Assembly: GCA_035610835.1 (NCBI GenBank)
Contig: CM069442.1
Span: 62,039,431-62,103,430, forward strand
Direction: 5' to 3'
DNA length: 64,000 nt
Source: Ophiura sarsii
Taxonomy: Eukaryota > Echinodermata > Ophiuroidea > Amphilepidida > Ophiuridae
Shown: piece after piece, positions 34,306 to 45,156 of the stretch
Position numbering within the stretch: the first letter of the stretch is position 1
Layout of the letters: every line of letters begins with the position of its first letter
Notes under the pieces: generated by a model
What the model was told of the DNA's origin: nothing
Database searches by the model: none
What the model saw: only the letters and a program-made list of their open reading frames with translations
Made by a program: the position numbers and the translations under genes

Positions 34306-36487
34306 AAGGATCCAATTCAGGATACCTTGTATTTCCTCTGAGGCTTCCAGTGTTAACTTAGTAGCTATGCATGCTATTAACTTTGTAAGTTTTAGCCATT
34401 AACAGTATCAGGGATTGACCAATTTTGGAAGTTGGGGGGGGGGGGGGGGGGGGGGGGGGGGAGTAGTAAAGATGGAAGAAGTTAAAAAGTTGGCTTCTGA
34501 TATAGGACAAGGTTTTGTGAAAGTTGTGAGTGCCAGTTGTGAGTTAAAGTGAGTTCATTTCACAAGTTTTTCGCAGTTTGTAACTCAAAGCCTGCACATT
34601 TTAATTTGCAAATCACAACTAAATCAGCCAAACCCTGCTGATATTCGCTCCTTGTAAGTCACAATAAAAATGTAGGTCTGTCTACCTGGCCATACCAGCA
34701 TTATATGCCTAATATCAAAATTCACCTCTATTGACAATTTGTATTAAAGATCAATGCTATTTCAAACCTAACTTCAACTTTTCCCCTTCTAGAATTACTT
34801 TCCTTCACCTTCAATTCCCCTATTGTCTACTATTTGTCAATTACAAGCCTCATTGACCACTAACTTTGACCAATTGTTGCTTTCACTTCCTTTAGTTAAA
34901 ACTGGCTATTAAATATAATTTAAATTTTGAACTTGCTCTTTCACTTATTACAGCTCCTTCTCGACATGTTTCTCAACCTGTGGGATGGCCTTTTTTGCTA
35001 TAATTGTAAATAGGAACCCTTTAATATCTATAGGCCTATTTATGACCAGTCTTTTTAACCGTTTCCTTCAGAATCTTTGACATACGTTTGCATTTATGCA
35101 AAGTAAGTGTGCTGTATCGATCGCACATGCTCACCAATTACGCACCTAGATACGGCTGTCAGGCACCAGTCAGTGTGATCCGCAAACTGCGCAATACCAG
35201 ACACTTATGCCTCTAAAACGGGCTAGAGTTCGTGAAGGCAAAGTTCTAGTAGCAATTTGCATATCATTTGGGAAGTGATAACAATACTAACATAAAGGAA
35301 GTACTAGGTGAAGAAAGTAGACTATGGCCAAAAGGATATATTGCCATGTTGCCTCCCATCCCTTCTATAGGTAGACAATCATGTATTTGTTCATTATTTT
35401 TCTTTTGGACAATATTTAGACAATTATTTGATAAATGAAGAGTATCTATCTGTCAATCAAAAGATTTTCAAAATGAAGAAGCGATAGTTTATCATTAACA
35501 AACTTTACACAATTGTAGAAAAATATTCAAAGTACAAACAAAGTGCATCCAGAAATTGAGGCAAGTTGGCGAAGACAACATATCATTTTTGATGTTGTTG
35601 GTGACCAAGGCTTTTGTAACCTATATGATGGTACCAGTGAGTTATCTCATTCTAGTAGTACTTGGTACATCAGTACATGTAATGGTGCGATGGACGGGGT
35701 TGGTAAAATGGAAATAAGCTCATAGTCAATGCTGCACTTGCAATTTCAATTTCATTATGGATCATATGGTGTAGCTTTAACATAACATTTGACAACATGG
35801 ATGAAGAAGATAGCAATACGATGGAAGGTACGAATTGATATTTGTTATTCTTTATTGAGGGGGAAAGTTAATTTCCATGAAAACTATGCTTAGGTGACAC
35901 CCCCCCCCCCCCCAACCCGGTTCAATGGGCTAGACTGACCCATAATTTGGATTATTTTATTAAAAAATGAACAAGTTTTGAAAATTATTCAAAATTCACC
36001 GACATTTTCACGAAAGCCTGGCCGACCACCTGAGAGATCCCGTTCCCCTGTAGAATGTTTTCCCCCGCCATTTAAGGCCTTTTAAAACACAACTTGCGAA
36101 ACGTGTTTGAAAATATATGTGTTACACCTGCATCCATTCGTAATTGTGAACGCTTCCCAATTTACCTACTCGATGAATGTCACAGATTTCTTTTATCAGG
36201 TGTACACACATGAAACATTGCATAATAAAGTTGTTAACAGTTTGTAAAGCTGTCTTACTAAGAGCATTATCACACTGAGCTGGCCTGCTTTTATTTGTGA
36301 TAAACACCCTTCCTATTGCTTTGGATGTTAAGATAAAGTGCAAGTTAAATTTTTGAATTTTGCAGATGTGTGCCCTAATATGGTCACATGTGACCTATTT
36401 TATTTCTGAGGGCAAATGTTGTTGGATGTAAAAGTTACAATATGTAGCAAAGATTTGATTCAAGCTTAGTTTAATTGATAATAAGGC
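34306..36487. other. Non-coding DNA with G and C runs
   Basis: A 28-base G run occupies 34434-34461, and a 14-base C run lies at 35900-35913. A possible small exon (35072-35102) is listed separately. A 60-codon frame at 35543 and a 73-codon minus frame at 36122 show no domain. Confidence 0.4.
35072..35102 (+). CDS. Possible 31-nt internal exon (unknown gene)
   Basis: A strong acceptor (pyrimidine-rich TTTTTAACCGTTTCCTTCAG) is followed by 31 bases and then the consensus donor GTAAGTG (boundary 35102/35103). If joined to the candidate first exon (12781-12811, phase 1) the frame stays open and reads E-S-L-T-Y-V-C-I-Y-A. The implied intron of about 22 kb would be long but possible in this type of genome. 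The exon is so short that chance cannot be excluded, and no later exon in the required phase was found. Confidence 0.2.
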
Positions 36488-36671
36488 AACAAAAAACCCT
36501 GCCCCCACCCTGTTCTATGGGCACACGGACCTCTCAGGTAGGATTGGTCAGTTGGTGGGTTTTTTCTTCCAACTTTTTCAGGACATAAAGGTGAATTTTC
36601 AGAAAAGATTTCTAAGAAAATTCTAAAAAAATATATCAATTTTTGTTGTTGATATTTTGAAAAAATATAGT
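36488..36671 (+). repeat. Dispersed repeat, ACGGACCTCTCAGGT block, copy 2
   Basis: CTGTTCTATGGGCACACGGA followed by CCTCTCAGGTAGGATTGG corresponds to 25089-25325, with a shared T-rich run and GGACATA after it. Ends are not defined. Confidence 0.45.
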
Positions 36672-36847
36672 CCTAACCCTTTAATAAACTGTGCCCCTAT
36701 CAACTGAGCTAATTCCCAGCGCATATGCGGGCACAAACTTCATGTCCACATATGCCTGTGGTAAGTGACGTAATCTAGCCAATGCAGCAGCACGCGCGAG
36801 GAGATTTTATTTTGGATGATTTTGTATGGTGTAGTGGGGTTAGGGTT
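36672..36847 (-). mobile_element. tRNA-bearing TIR element, minus orientation, joined head-to-head to its neighbour
   Basis: It ends at the centre of a perfect palindrome with TGGTGTAGTGGGGTTAGGGTT and starts near CCTAACCC at 36673. On the minus strand AATTAGCTCAGTTGATAGG is an A-box-like tRNA sequence (about 36696-36716); a B box is not clear. The right end belongs to the same TIR type (ACTACACCA..., AACCCTAAC) as 34027-34305. The left boundary is uncertain. Confidence 0.5.
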
Positions 36848-36879
36848 AACCCTAACCCCACTACACCATACAAAATCAT
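36816..36879. repeat. Perfect 64-bp palindrome at an element junction
   Basis: 32-bp arms without a single mismatch meet at GTT/AAC (centre 36847/36848). Each arm reads outward AACCCTAACCCCACTACACC and on to AAAATCAT. The arms match the TIR type of the TAACCCTAAC family, so the palindrome appears to be two element ends abutting in opposite orientation with no spacer. Confidence 0.93.
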
Positions 36880-37030
36880 GAAGCTACTCTGAGCATTGAT
36901 ATGGGTAAATTTGGGTCCCAGGCCATCATAGGGCCAGATAGCTTTTAAATGGTAGAGCTAAGGACTTGTATTCCTGAGGTCCCTGGTTCAAATCATGCTT
37001 AAGTCAAATTTTCTATGCTAATTTGTTTAT
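36848..37030 (+). mobile_element. tRNA-bearing element with a third type of tRNA head
   Basis: From AACCCTAACCCCACTACACC it runs into a body with GGTCCCAGGCCATCAT and then a tRNA-like head: TGGTAGAGCTAAGGACTTG (A box, about 36951) and GGTTCAAATC (B box, about 36983-36992). The head differs from that of the neighbours (more like elongator tRNAs with TAGAGC). No right TIR is seen before the next element begins at 37031, so it may be truncated by that insertion. Confidence 0.6.
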
Positions 37031-37300
37031 TAACCCTAACTCTACCACACCACACGGCAACTGTGCGGAAAAAATGTTTTTATAATCCGGCGTGCAGGTT
37101 TTTGGGGTACAAAACGAACCCAGGCTATATAACGAGGCGAATATACTCGCCGAGTGTCGACTGACAGACGTGGTGTAGTGGCTAGGATCTGGTACTGGAG
37201 GTCCGTGGTTCAAATCCCGGGGGGTCGGGTGACCTTTCTGGTGAATTTTTGGGGTCGGAAAAGAAATCTGTTGCCGTGTGGTGATCTGGAGTAAGGGTTA
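37031..37300 (+). mobile_element. TIR element carrying a tRNA-like promoter (TAACCCTAAC family), copy 2
   Basis: It starts TAACCCTAACTCTACCACAC and ends with GTTGCCGTGTGGTGATCTGG...AAGGGTTA. The A box TGGTGTAGTGG is at 37171-37181 and the B box GGTTCAAATCC at 37207-37217. It aligns along its full length with 34027-34305; the TIRs here are more degraded on the right. It directly follows another tRNA-bearing element, so three such units are packed between 36672 and 37300. Confidence 0.8.
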
Positions 37301-38470
37301 TACAGCAATTTTTAATTTTTTTTCATTCCAAAATTTTGTAATTTTCATCATAGATAATGTATATAATAATAACTTGCTTGGTATACAATTGTATACTTTC
37401 TTTGTGTGCAGATTTTATGTACAAACTTCCCTTTGAGAGGTGAGATAAGTATTACAATTTCCTGCTAAAACTAATTAGGCATCACCTATTTGTCCTTAAA
37501 CTATTAAATTTGATATTAGTTGATGTATAGACCCTTGGTGATCGCTATTCAATCCAATCAATTATCAACTTAATTAAATTTCACTCAATTAATTAACACC
37601 AAATATCCATATCAAGTGCAATCATTGAATCCTTGAACACTATAGTTTGATCAGTTCCAAATTGGCGAAGCCCCTTTACATCAGCGAATGAATACAGAAG
37701 GATGTGGGCACGCATGAAGGCGACAAGCCTACTGTGCATAGTATTAGTGCATGCGGCCCAAACCATGTGCGTGTGGCCATATCGTGTGTGTACGCTTGGA
37801 TCACTTTTGTGCACGGAGAGATAAAAAACAAATATTTCTTGCCAATTTGGAACTGATTGTACCACCCATGACTATGCTAAATGTTTTGACTTTGTAAAGA
37901 CAAGGGGATGCCCAAAATGTCACTAACCTATTTTCAAAAAAGAAAAAGAAAAGAGGAAGCCCCCTTTTTGTCTTTTCCTATGTTTTTTAGTGCAAAATCA
38001 CCTTGCTAGCGATGCACTTTGCAAACCTTCAAGAGGAGGAGGCCTATTTAATTTAATTTAATTTAATTTTATGGTTCTGAGGGGTTGGTCACCACAAAAC
38101 TTGTTTTAAATGCTTGTAAGAAGCAATCAAAGCTGTTAAAAACATCTCAAACTCTGAATCACCAGAACAAAAATGTGATGACAGAAATAGAGAAAAAAAG
38201 AAAAGAAAATTGAAGTGGACCTAAAAAAAGGAAGCGGGCGGGGACGCTAAACATGTTCATTTTTTTATTTAGCCTTGTAGGCCTATGTGTTACATGAAGC
38301 ATTGGTGTCATCTGGTGGTGACAATGATATGTATGTCAAGTCACTGCTGCTGGAAGACAGATTAGTGTCTGTGAGATAATCCTATTGAATGGATGGGAGG
38401 AGTTCACTCAGCATTCTACCTGGCCTTAGTGAGGAAAGGTGATATCCCTTATGAAAATCGCAACCTTTAT
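37301..38470. other. Non-coding DNA
   Basis: A short (ATTTA)n run lies at about 38050-38070. A 90-codon minus frame at 37593-37865 has no domain. No other structure seen. Confidence 0.4.
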
Positions 38471-38484
38471 CGCAATCAATTCTG

Positions 38485-38802
38485 CAACCTTGCGCAACTT
38501 TGCGCAACCTTAAATGTGGAAAAATACAACCTTGCGCAACCTTGCGCAAGGTTAAATTTGGAACATTACAACCTTGCGCAACTTTGCGCAAGGTTAAATT
38601 TGGAAAAATACAACCTTGCGCAACCTTGCGCAAGGTTAAATTTGGAACATTACAACCTTGCGCAACCTTGCGCAAGGTTAAATTTGGAACATTACAACCT
38701 TGCGCAACCTTGCGCAAGGTTAAATTTGGAACATTACAACCTTGCGCAAGGTTGCGCAAGGTTAAATTTGGAAAAATACAACCTTGCGCAACCTTGCAAT
38801 GT
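38485..38802. repeat. 42-bp minisatellite built on TTGCGCAA
   Basis: A 42-bp unit (CAACCTTGCGCAACCTTGCG then CAAGGTTAAATTTGGAA plus 5 bases) is repeated about 7.5 times with starts at 38527, 38569, 38611, 38653 and so on. Units alternate irregularly between ACATTA and AAAATA spacers. Each unit carries two copies of the self-complementary TTGCGCAA, and CTTGCGCAAG or GGTTGCGCAACC forms make local hairpins. Because the unit is 14 codons long and nearly palindromic, frames stay open on both strands (up to 182 codons); this is a consequence of the repeat. Confidence 0.93.
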
Positions 38803-38844
38803 CAGTTGGGGGTGTAACCTTAAGTTTGTATCTCAACCAAGCAC

Positions 38845-39445
38845 AAGGTTGCGCAAGCAACTGGTTAAATTTGGAACATTACAACCTTGCGCAACCTTGC
38901 AGAAACATCTAAAGCTTGCGCAACCTGCTGCAACCAGCTAGTGGTGCAAGGTTGCGCAAGCAACTGGTTAAATTTGGAACATTACAACCTTACGCAACCT
39001 TGCAGAAACATCTAAAGCTTGTGCAACCTGCCGCAACCAGCTAGTGGTGCAAGGTTGCGCAAGCAACTGGTTAAATTTGGAACATTACAACCTTGCGCAA
39101 CCTTGCAGAAACATCTAAAGCTTGCGCAACCTGCCGCAACCAGCTAGTGGTGCAAGGTTGCGCAAGGTTGCGCAAGCAACTGGTTAAATTTGGAACATTT
39201 TAACCTTTCGCAACCTTGCAGAAACATCTAAAGCTTGCGCAACCTGCCGCAACCAGCTAGTGGTGCAAGGTTGCGCAAGGTTGCGCAAGCAACTGGTTAA
39301 ATTTGGAACATTATAACCTTTCGCAACCTTGCAGAAACATCTAAAGCTTGCGCAACCTGCCGCAACCAGCTAGTGGTGCAAGGTTGCGCAAGGTTGCGCA
39401 AGCAACTAGTTAAATTTGGAAAAATATAACCTTGCGCAACCTGTT
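38845..39445. repeat. 103-113-bp minisatellite with TTGCGCAA cores
   Basis: About six units follow the 42-bp array. Each has AAGGTTGCGCAAGCAACTGG, TTAAATTTGGAACATT, the TTGCGCAACCTTGCAGAAAC block, ATCTAAAGCTTGCGCAACC and CAACCAGCTAGTGGTGC. The first units are about 103 bp; later ones gain an extra AAGGTTGCGC (about 113 bp). The TTAAATTTGGAACATTACAA part is shared with the 42-bp array, so this unit probably arose from it by added sequence. Confidence 0.92.
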
Positions 39446-39747
39446 TGCAACCAGCTAGCAACCACCAAAAACGTGTGTCAAAATTCGGAACCAATACCAA
39501 AATAAGCTTATATGTTTTAAACTTACTATTTTTCAGCATTTTTATCTGCAACATCAGTTTCCTTCAAAGATTAGAATATGATTCACAACTTGTTTTTCTA
39601 TCATACCTCATTTTCATTATGAAATTGATTACAAAGTATGGGTACAATTAATCATCAAAGTCACTACAATTTTAGTAAAGGTTACAATGACAGCAATGTT
39701 TATTTCACATGTTTGACCTTTTGACCTGACCTTTGAACATAAGAAGA

Positions 39748-40112
39748 AACCTTGCGCAACCAGTTTGGTGTTTCTGAAGAGGTTGCGGGAGCTTGCGCAA
39801 CCAGTTGGTTGCAGGAGCTTGCGCAACCAGTTTGGTACTTCTGAGAAGGTTGCGCAACCATCCGCAACCAGTTTGGTTCTTCTGAACTGGTTGCAGGAGC
39901 TTGCGCAACCAGTTTGGTAATTCTGAGAAGGTTGTGCAACCATCCGCAACCAGTTTGGTTCTTCTGAACTGGTTGCAGGAGCTTGCGCAACCAGTTTGGT
40001 TTTTCTGAGAAGGTTGCGCAACCTTGCAGCAATCATCCACAACCTTGCGCAACCTTGCGACAAACGTCTGCAACCTTGCGACAACCTTGCGCAACCTGGT
40101 ACCACCTTGCTG
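39748..40112. repeat. Third TTGCGCAA-rich minisatellite
   Basis: After about 290 bp of unique DNA a different unit appears: GGAGCTTGCGCAACCAGTTTG, GTTCTTCTGAACTGGTTGC and GAAGGTTGCGCAACCATCCGC blocks recur at about 83-bp and shorter intervals. It ends in a dense run of AACCTTGCG words at 40016-40098. Frames up to 168 codons on the minus strand are rich in W-L-R-K and Q-T-G-C repeats and are regarded as repeat by-products. Confidence 0.9.
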
Positions 40113-42457
40113 CAACCAAATTTTGGTGATTGCATTTTCGTAAGGGATGATGCTCAGCTACCATTCATTGAAACATTCAATTTTCAAGGCTATGTTACAC
40201 TTTCACTGACCACTAACTTGGCAATGAAGCATTTAAGTTTGTGTTATAGATTCCATTAGAAAATGTAATACCACCAACCATCACACTTTTTTGAGCAACT
40301 TTTAATAGCCTGGTATCTAAATAATCATATTCACATTACGTGGTAATTTGTTCATGGCCTGGGTATAACTCCATCACATGGGGTACGCATGGCCGTGTTC
40401 CTCTAAATCAGGTGCACATTTAGTAACATGTATAAGTGTGATGTTAAAAAAGTCAATCAATGATGTATGTATTGATATTTGAACATGATTTAAGGGTGTC
40501 TAGTGCCCAAAAGGTTATTCGCCTGAAAATGAACATGAGAAAAGAAAAGTTAAATTTATCCTATTGTACTCACTCCACAATTGTCAAGTGGTTTTCTCTC
40601 TTCCTATAAATTTGACATAGTTTTCACGGTTTATTTGAGTCAATCTTGACACTGATATTGTCCTATTTGTATTGAAACATTCAGGCAATAGTGAAGTCAG
40701 GGTCCCCCACTGTGTTCCAGTGACTTTTGGCAACAAACGCAACCATAGACCTTTAAACACAATAAGCATGTATTGTTGTAGACATATTATCGCAGGAAGT
40801 GGTTTATAGTGTGTTTTGTATGTTAGGAAACAGCAACACTAGTATCCTGCACTAGCTGAAGGCTGAGATATGAGGCACTGTTGACAAATTGAGGCACTTC
40901 AGTTCAGTCAGTTGAATGTGGACATGAGTTAATTATTTTCCAGAAGATTGCATGGTGTAAACGTAAGTCTTTATGTAGTTAAGGGATCCCATTTGGACTT
41001 GATTACAATACTAGAGACCCTAGAGCTAAATCTTGTAGATGTATCTATTAATGACTTAAAATAACCCTTATAATTCAAGTTTTTGAAATACCAACATTTT
41101 AGCACCTGCGCCGGGCATGGATGTCAATTTGTTTTCAAAGTGGTGGTAGGAGTGGGGTGTGTGGAGAGGGGGCGGTTGGTTTGATTGTATGGATACATTC
41201 ATTGAGAATAAGTTGTGAATTGGAATATAATCTGACACCACTGCACAGAGGAGGTCAATGATAAGCATATATTTTGATTCTCCCATCCATGTAAGAACCT
41301 TAGGGGATGGGATAAAGAGTCCTAAATCAATTTATTTGACCGGTCTAGTATATTTTTCCTATCATAGCTCTATGACCTCATCCAGGCAATTATCATCCTA
41401 CATGCAATTGATGTAATTTTGGTAAATGCCACATGCTGAATGGTAATTCCTACCATATTAGGAAATGTCACAACTGATTATACTAACACAGAATTATTAA
41501 AATCTTGGAACCAAAAATGGAAGATTCTTTTTGTGCATGCTCAAGAGTACATTCCTTTGATTAATAATAATACTTGTGTACTGGCCCATTTAGTAGTTTG
41601 TCAGCTTTTTGATGATGATATTGTGATAATTTGTTTTATTACAGCGTAATGGTGTAATATTCGAACAATGCATCATATTTAAAACAACTTTTACCATAAT
41701 TGTTTTCTCAGTGTTCAGCAATAGCCCTCCTAGTAGGCCGCCTGTATTTGGAAAATCAACATACATAGGGAATTACCAAGATTGTATAGAAACACTGTTT
41801 TCTACTTTTCTGTTCTCGAACTGGAAGAGATTCTCAGTGTTTACAGGCTCACATAGTATTTTTCATATAGTTGCCAAACTTGCCTTATTATTATTAACCC
41901 TTACACTTTTGAGGACTACAAATTACTTTCAGCAAGTCTGATGTTTCTTCATCATGGAAGGCTATTGCAACAAAAAAAACCCTAAGTTTTGTAAGCTTAC
42001 CTTTGTGGCGTGACTATATGGGACTAGGACTTCCATAGGATCTGTCTTTGATTTAGGTCGATGGCAGATGCGATTTTCTCCCCCCCCCCCTACCCACACA
42101 CCACATTTGGTCAATTTGTTTCCCACGATAGTTTTATCATTGGCTATTTTGACAAAAAACTTGCGTTTTTTAAGCTCAACTCCATGGCTAGGACTGAGAT
42201 CTCCATGCAGGATGACCCGTGTTTGATTCTAGCCCCTCTATGGCAGATGGGTTTTTAAATCCCTCTCTCTTTTTTGGTATTTTTGTTTCCTCTGATAGGT
42301 AATAATTGTATTCAAAATTAGGATTAGGGCTGCAATCTGTTCATGACTAGAACAAAAATATATAGGCTCACTTTACATTTGAAATGTTGTGATAGTTTGA
42401 AATGGTTGGCAAATATCGAATCTTAGGCCCCCCCCCCCCCCCCCCAAAAAAAAGTGT
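40113..42457. other. Non-coding DNA
   Basis: No gene supported. The best exon-like start is an acceptor TTGTTTTCTCAG at about 41711 followed by an open frame to 41941 with a hydrophobic C-terminal half; no donor and no recognisable domain. C runs lie at 42080-42090 and 42428-42445. Confidence 0.35.
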
Positions 42458-42977
42458 TGGATTGCCCTTTCCCGACCGACCGTAAAAATCGGGAAAACTC
42501 AGTCGCGTTTTTTATAATTAATTTTTTTCTTCAAAAAACACACACAAAAACCTGTTTTTTAATTTTCTTTTTTTAGAAATGACAAATTCATCATCTAAAT
42601 TACCCCTATGTGACCCCACTCTGAAATTCCACTCTGAAATGCCACCAGACTTTGTTTTTTTAATATAACAATTTAGTTAAATTATAAATCTCAGTGTATT
42701 CCGATCCAGTGTGATGTGATCATTCTTTGAAATCTAAAAAGAAAAGATTTTTTAATTTTAGAAATTACAAATTCGTCACCTTAATGACCTCGATTGACCC
42801 CTATATTCCCCCCATTCTGAAACATTTATCCATGCCACCAGACTTTGTGTTTTTAATATCTAAATGAAGTTAGATTATAAACCTCCGTGTGATTTGGTCA
42901 TTCTTTGAAATCTAAAAATAATATTATTTTTTTTTGATGTACCGACCCCCCAAAAAAGGTGAAAGGGCAATCCAATC
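42458..42977. mobile_element. TIR element with TTGGATTGCCCTTTC ends and internal duplication
   Basis: TTGGATTGCCCTTTC near 42458 and GAAAGGGCAATCCAA near 42975 are perfect 15-bp inverted repeats. The inside contains two direct copies, about 185 bp apart, of a block running from TTTTAGAAAT(G/T)ACAAATTC through GCCACCAGACTTTGT to CATTCTTTGAAATCTAAAAA. CCGACCGACCGTAAAAAT near the left end is echoed at about 30697. Non-coding. Confidence 0.72.
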
Positions 42978-42994
42978 ATTTTTTTATAGGCCTT

Positions 42995-43630
42995 ATGTGT
43001 TGGAAATTACAATGTGTAAAATATAACATTCCAGAATATCCTAACCTACCTACCTTTTTTTCTTTCAAAGTAACCATCAGAACTCAATCATGATGTTTTG
43101 AAATGGGGGAAAAGTATTGACTGTATGTGTGGGAAATGACAATTGTGACCAGTCACATCAAAAAGGACATGGCAAACACAGTTTTCAAATAAAAGCCAAT
43201 AAAACTGGTGAAATATAAAGAAAATAATAGTAAAAAATAGGGTTCTTGAAATTAGATGAATTAAATGAGTAGCTAAGTATTGACTCTATAATGTGGGAAA
43301 TGACAATGTGTGTAATGTTATATCCCAGAATATCCTACCAGTGACCACTTTTGAACTGTCACTGATCCTAACCCAACTATTTTCTTTAAAGTACCCAATG
43401 AAACCTGTGATGTTTCGAGAATTGGGGGAAAAGTATTGAGGGTATGCTATAATGTGGGAAATGACAATAGATGAAATTTAATATTCCAGAATTTCCTACC
43501 ATGTTTACTTTTCAAAAACTCCCCATTGAAAACTGTGACTGACAAACTCTGACATTTTGAAACTGGTGGCAAAGTATGACTACTATATCTGTGTGGGAAA
43601 TGACACAGCTCTCATGATGAACAGACCTTT
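42995..43630. repeat. Degenerate tandem array, GTGGGAAATGACAAT units
   Basis: Five diverged units of about 130-165 bp start with GGGAAATGACAAT or a variant at about 43003, 43132, 43296, 43457 and 43599. Shared inner blocks include CCAGAATATCCTAC, CAAAGTA(A/C)CCA, and GATGTTT(T/C)GA followed by GGGGGAAAAGTATTGA. The second unit contains GTGACCAGTCACATCAAAA, the left end of the TIR element at 47433, so part of that unit derives from an insertion. Confidence 0.7.
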
Positions 43631-44869
43631 GAACTTTTTGTGTAAAAAGGGAAGAAAGAAGCAAGGTGCATGCTATTGTTTGTTTTTAATGAAATAGTTA
43701 GTACTTATTATCAATATTTAATAGGCCCATATCACTTTTGTGTAATACAAACTATTCTTTTGTTGAACTTGTTTGACACAAAACGAATGAAAATGAAATC
43801 CCACCGCTGAGAGTGTCACGCTTCACTGACAATGCTGCCGTAAGAATTAATTGAATTAACAATTCTAACCAATCTTTTTATTTGTTATTTTTTTAAACTT
43901 CATACACATTTTATTTAAAAATACACATGCAAGTTCCTGCTATCATTCTCTTCACAGATCCTCTGTTAGATTATCAACGAAAACGGTTTAGGACTTTATT
44001 AGGTCTATTGTTGGTACAAATGGGAGCCAGGGAAACATGGATGTGGACAATGGTCCATTTTCAAGCTATATTTCCCTATTTCTTGGCCATACACCGTGAA
44101 TTAGCATCATAATTAGTTTGTTCCCCTGTGCTGCCGTAGCCAGATCCCCCCCCCCCCCCCCCCACCCCCACCCTCCAATTTAACCTGTTTTTCACCCCGG
44201 ATTGTTTTATTTCCAAAAACATGCCTGGGAATTAAGTTGCTATCCTATCTGTATGCTTTGATTATTGCACCAGGTAGCTGTAATAAATCCTTAATTGTTG
44301 AGGAATTGCATACCTCTGTTTTATTAAGAGGAGGTAATTCTACTTTCAATACATGTACTAGTAGGAGGCAACAAGAAACTTGCATTTAGATATTGTGTAT
44401 TTTGTAGTACCCAGTTGCAAATGATGAGCTCAGATTGTAATAAAAATGTATTGAACATTGAACTGTGTACTCTAAGGTTGGTGATAATAAGGACAGTGCA
44501 CCTCCCTAGAGTGTAAGGGATATAAGATGCTGTCTGTGACTTTCTAGAATGTTAGATATGCCATTCAGATGATGCCCAAAGAGACTTATATATTTAAGAG
44601 ATGACAAATGGTCTTCTTGACTCAAACAGTCCAGTTTTTTAAATAAATGAGAATTGGTGGTGACCTAACTAAGATGTAATTGTATTCATGTGTAGGTGGA
44701 GTGGTGGATGTATATAAACTAAGTTGGTTATAATTGGTACATGTAGGGGAAACTTAGGTGTGTGTGTAATCTCATCATTAGTGCAGCATTTTCCTTCAGA
44801 GCTGACATTTTTCTTTGATTATGCATATACAAACAATTGAAATATAGTAAGTTGCATGTTAACCCTAAC
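43631..44869. other. Non-coding DNA with one exon-like segment
   Basis: An acceptor (CATTCTCTTCACAG) at 43956/43957 precedes an open frame to 44112 reading D-P-L-L-D-Y-Q-R-K-R-F-R-T-L-L-G and then hydrophobic residues. No good donor follows and I do not recognise the peptide. An 18-base C run lies at 44146-44163. Confidence 0.3.
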
Positions 44870-45156
44870 CTACCGTAGCACTATACGATTCACTACGGCA
44901 AAAACCTTGTCCATGCACATGCTACAGCATTCGATTCAATGACGTCATCAACCAAGCTAATATGTGTGTACGATATCACTGCCCGGGATAGCGTTGGCAG
45001 GTTGGCCGAGTGGTTAGGGCTGGGGCGCGGTGATTGGAGGGTCCGGGGGTCGAATCCCGGGGGTTTTTCTTGGCGATTATTTGGGTAAAAAATTCATACT
45101 TTTTTCCTCTCCTCCGGTTTCCACAAAAAAACCCATAGCCTGGCTGGTTAGGGTTA
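44870..45156 (+). mobile_element. TAACCCTAAC-ended element with tRNA-Leu/Ser-like head
   Basis: It starts TAACCCTAACC and ends GGTTAGGGTTA, an 11-bp perfect inverted repeat. Inside is a tRNA-like head with GTTGGCCGAGTGGTTAGGGC (A box 45003-45013) and GGGTCGAATCC (B box about 45048-45058), of the Leu/Ser type. The body (CATGCTACAGCATTCGATTC, ATGACGTCATCAACCAAGCT) matches 30953-31226 but not the 34027 family; only the terminal motif is shared. 287 bp. GACGTCA lies inside. No frame of interest. Confidence 0.8.

Noticed and set aside
38382..40135. Several frames of 85-182 codons on both strands with repeated peptides
   Set aside because: They follow from minisatellite units whose palindromic cores lack stops on either strand. 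There is no start context, signal or domain.
34027..45156. Interstitial telomere repeats, because of TTAGGG/CCCTAA words
   Set aside because: Each site has only one or one and a half hexamers, always at element ends, with no tandem TTAGGG array.
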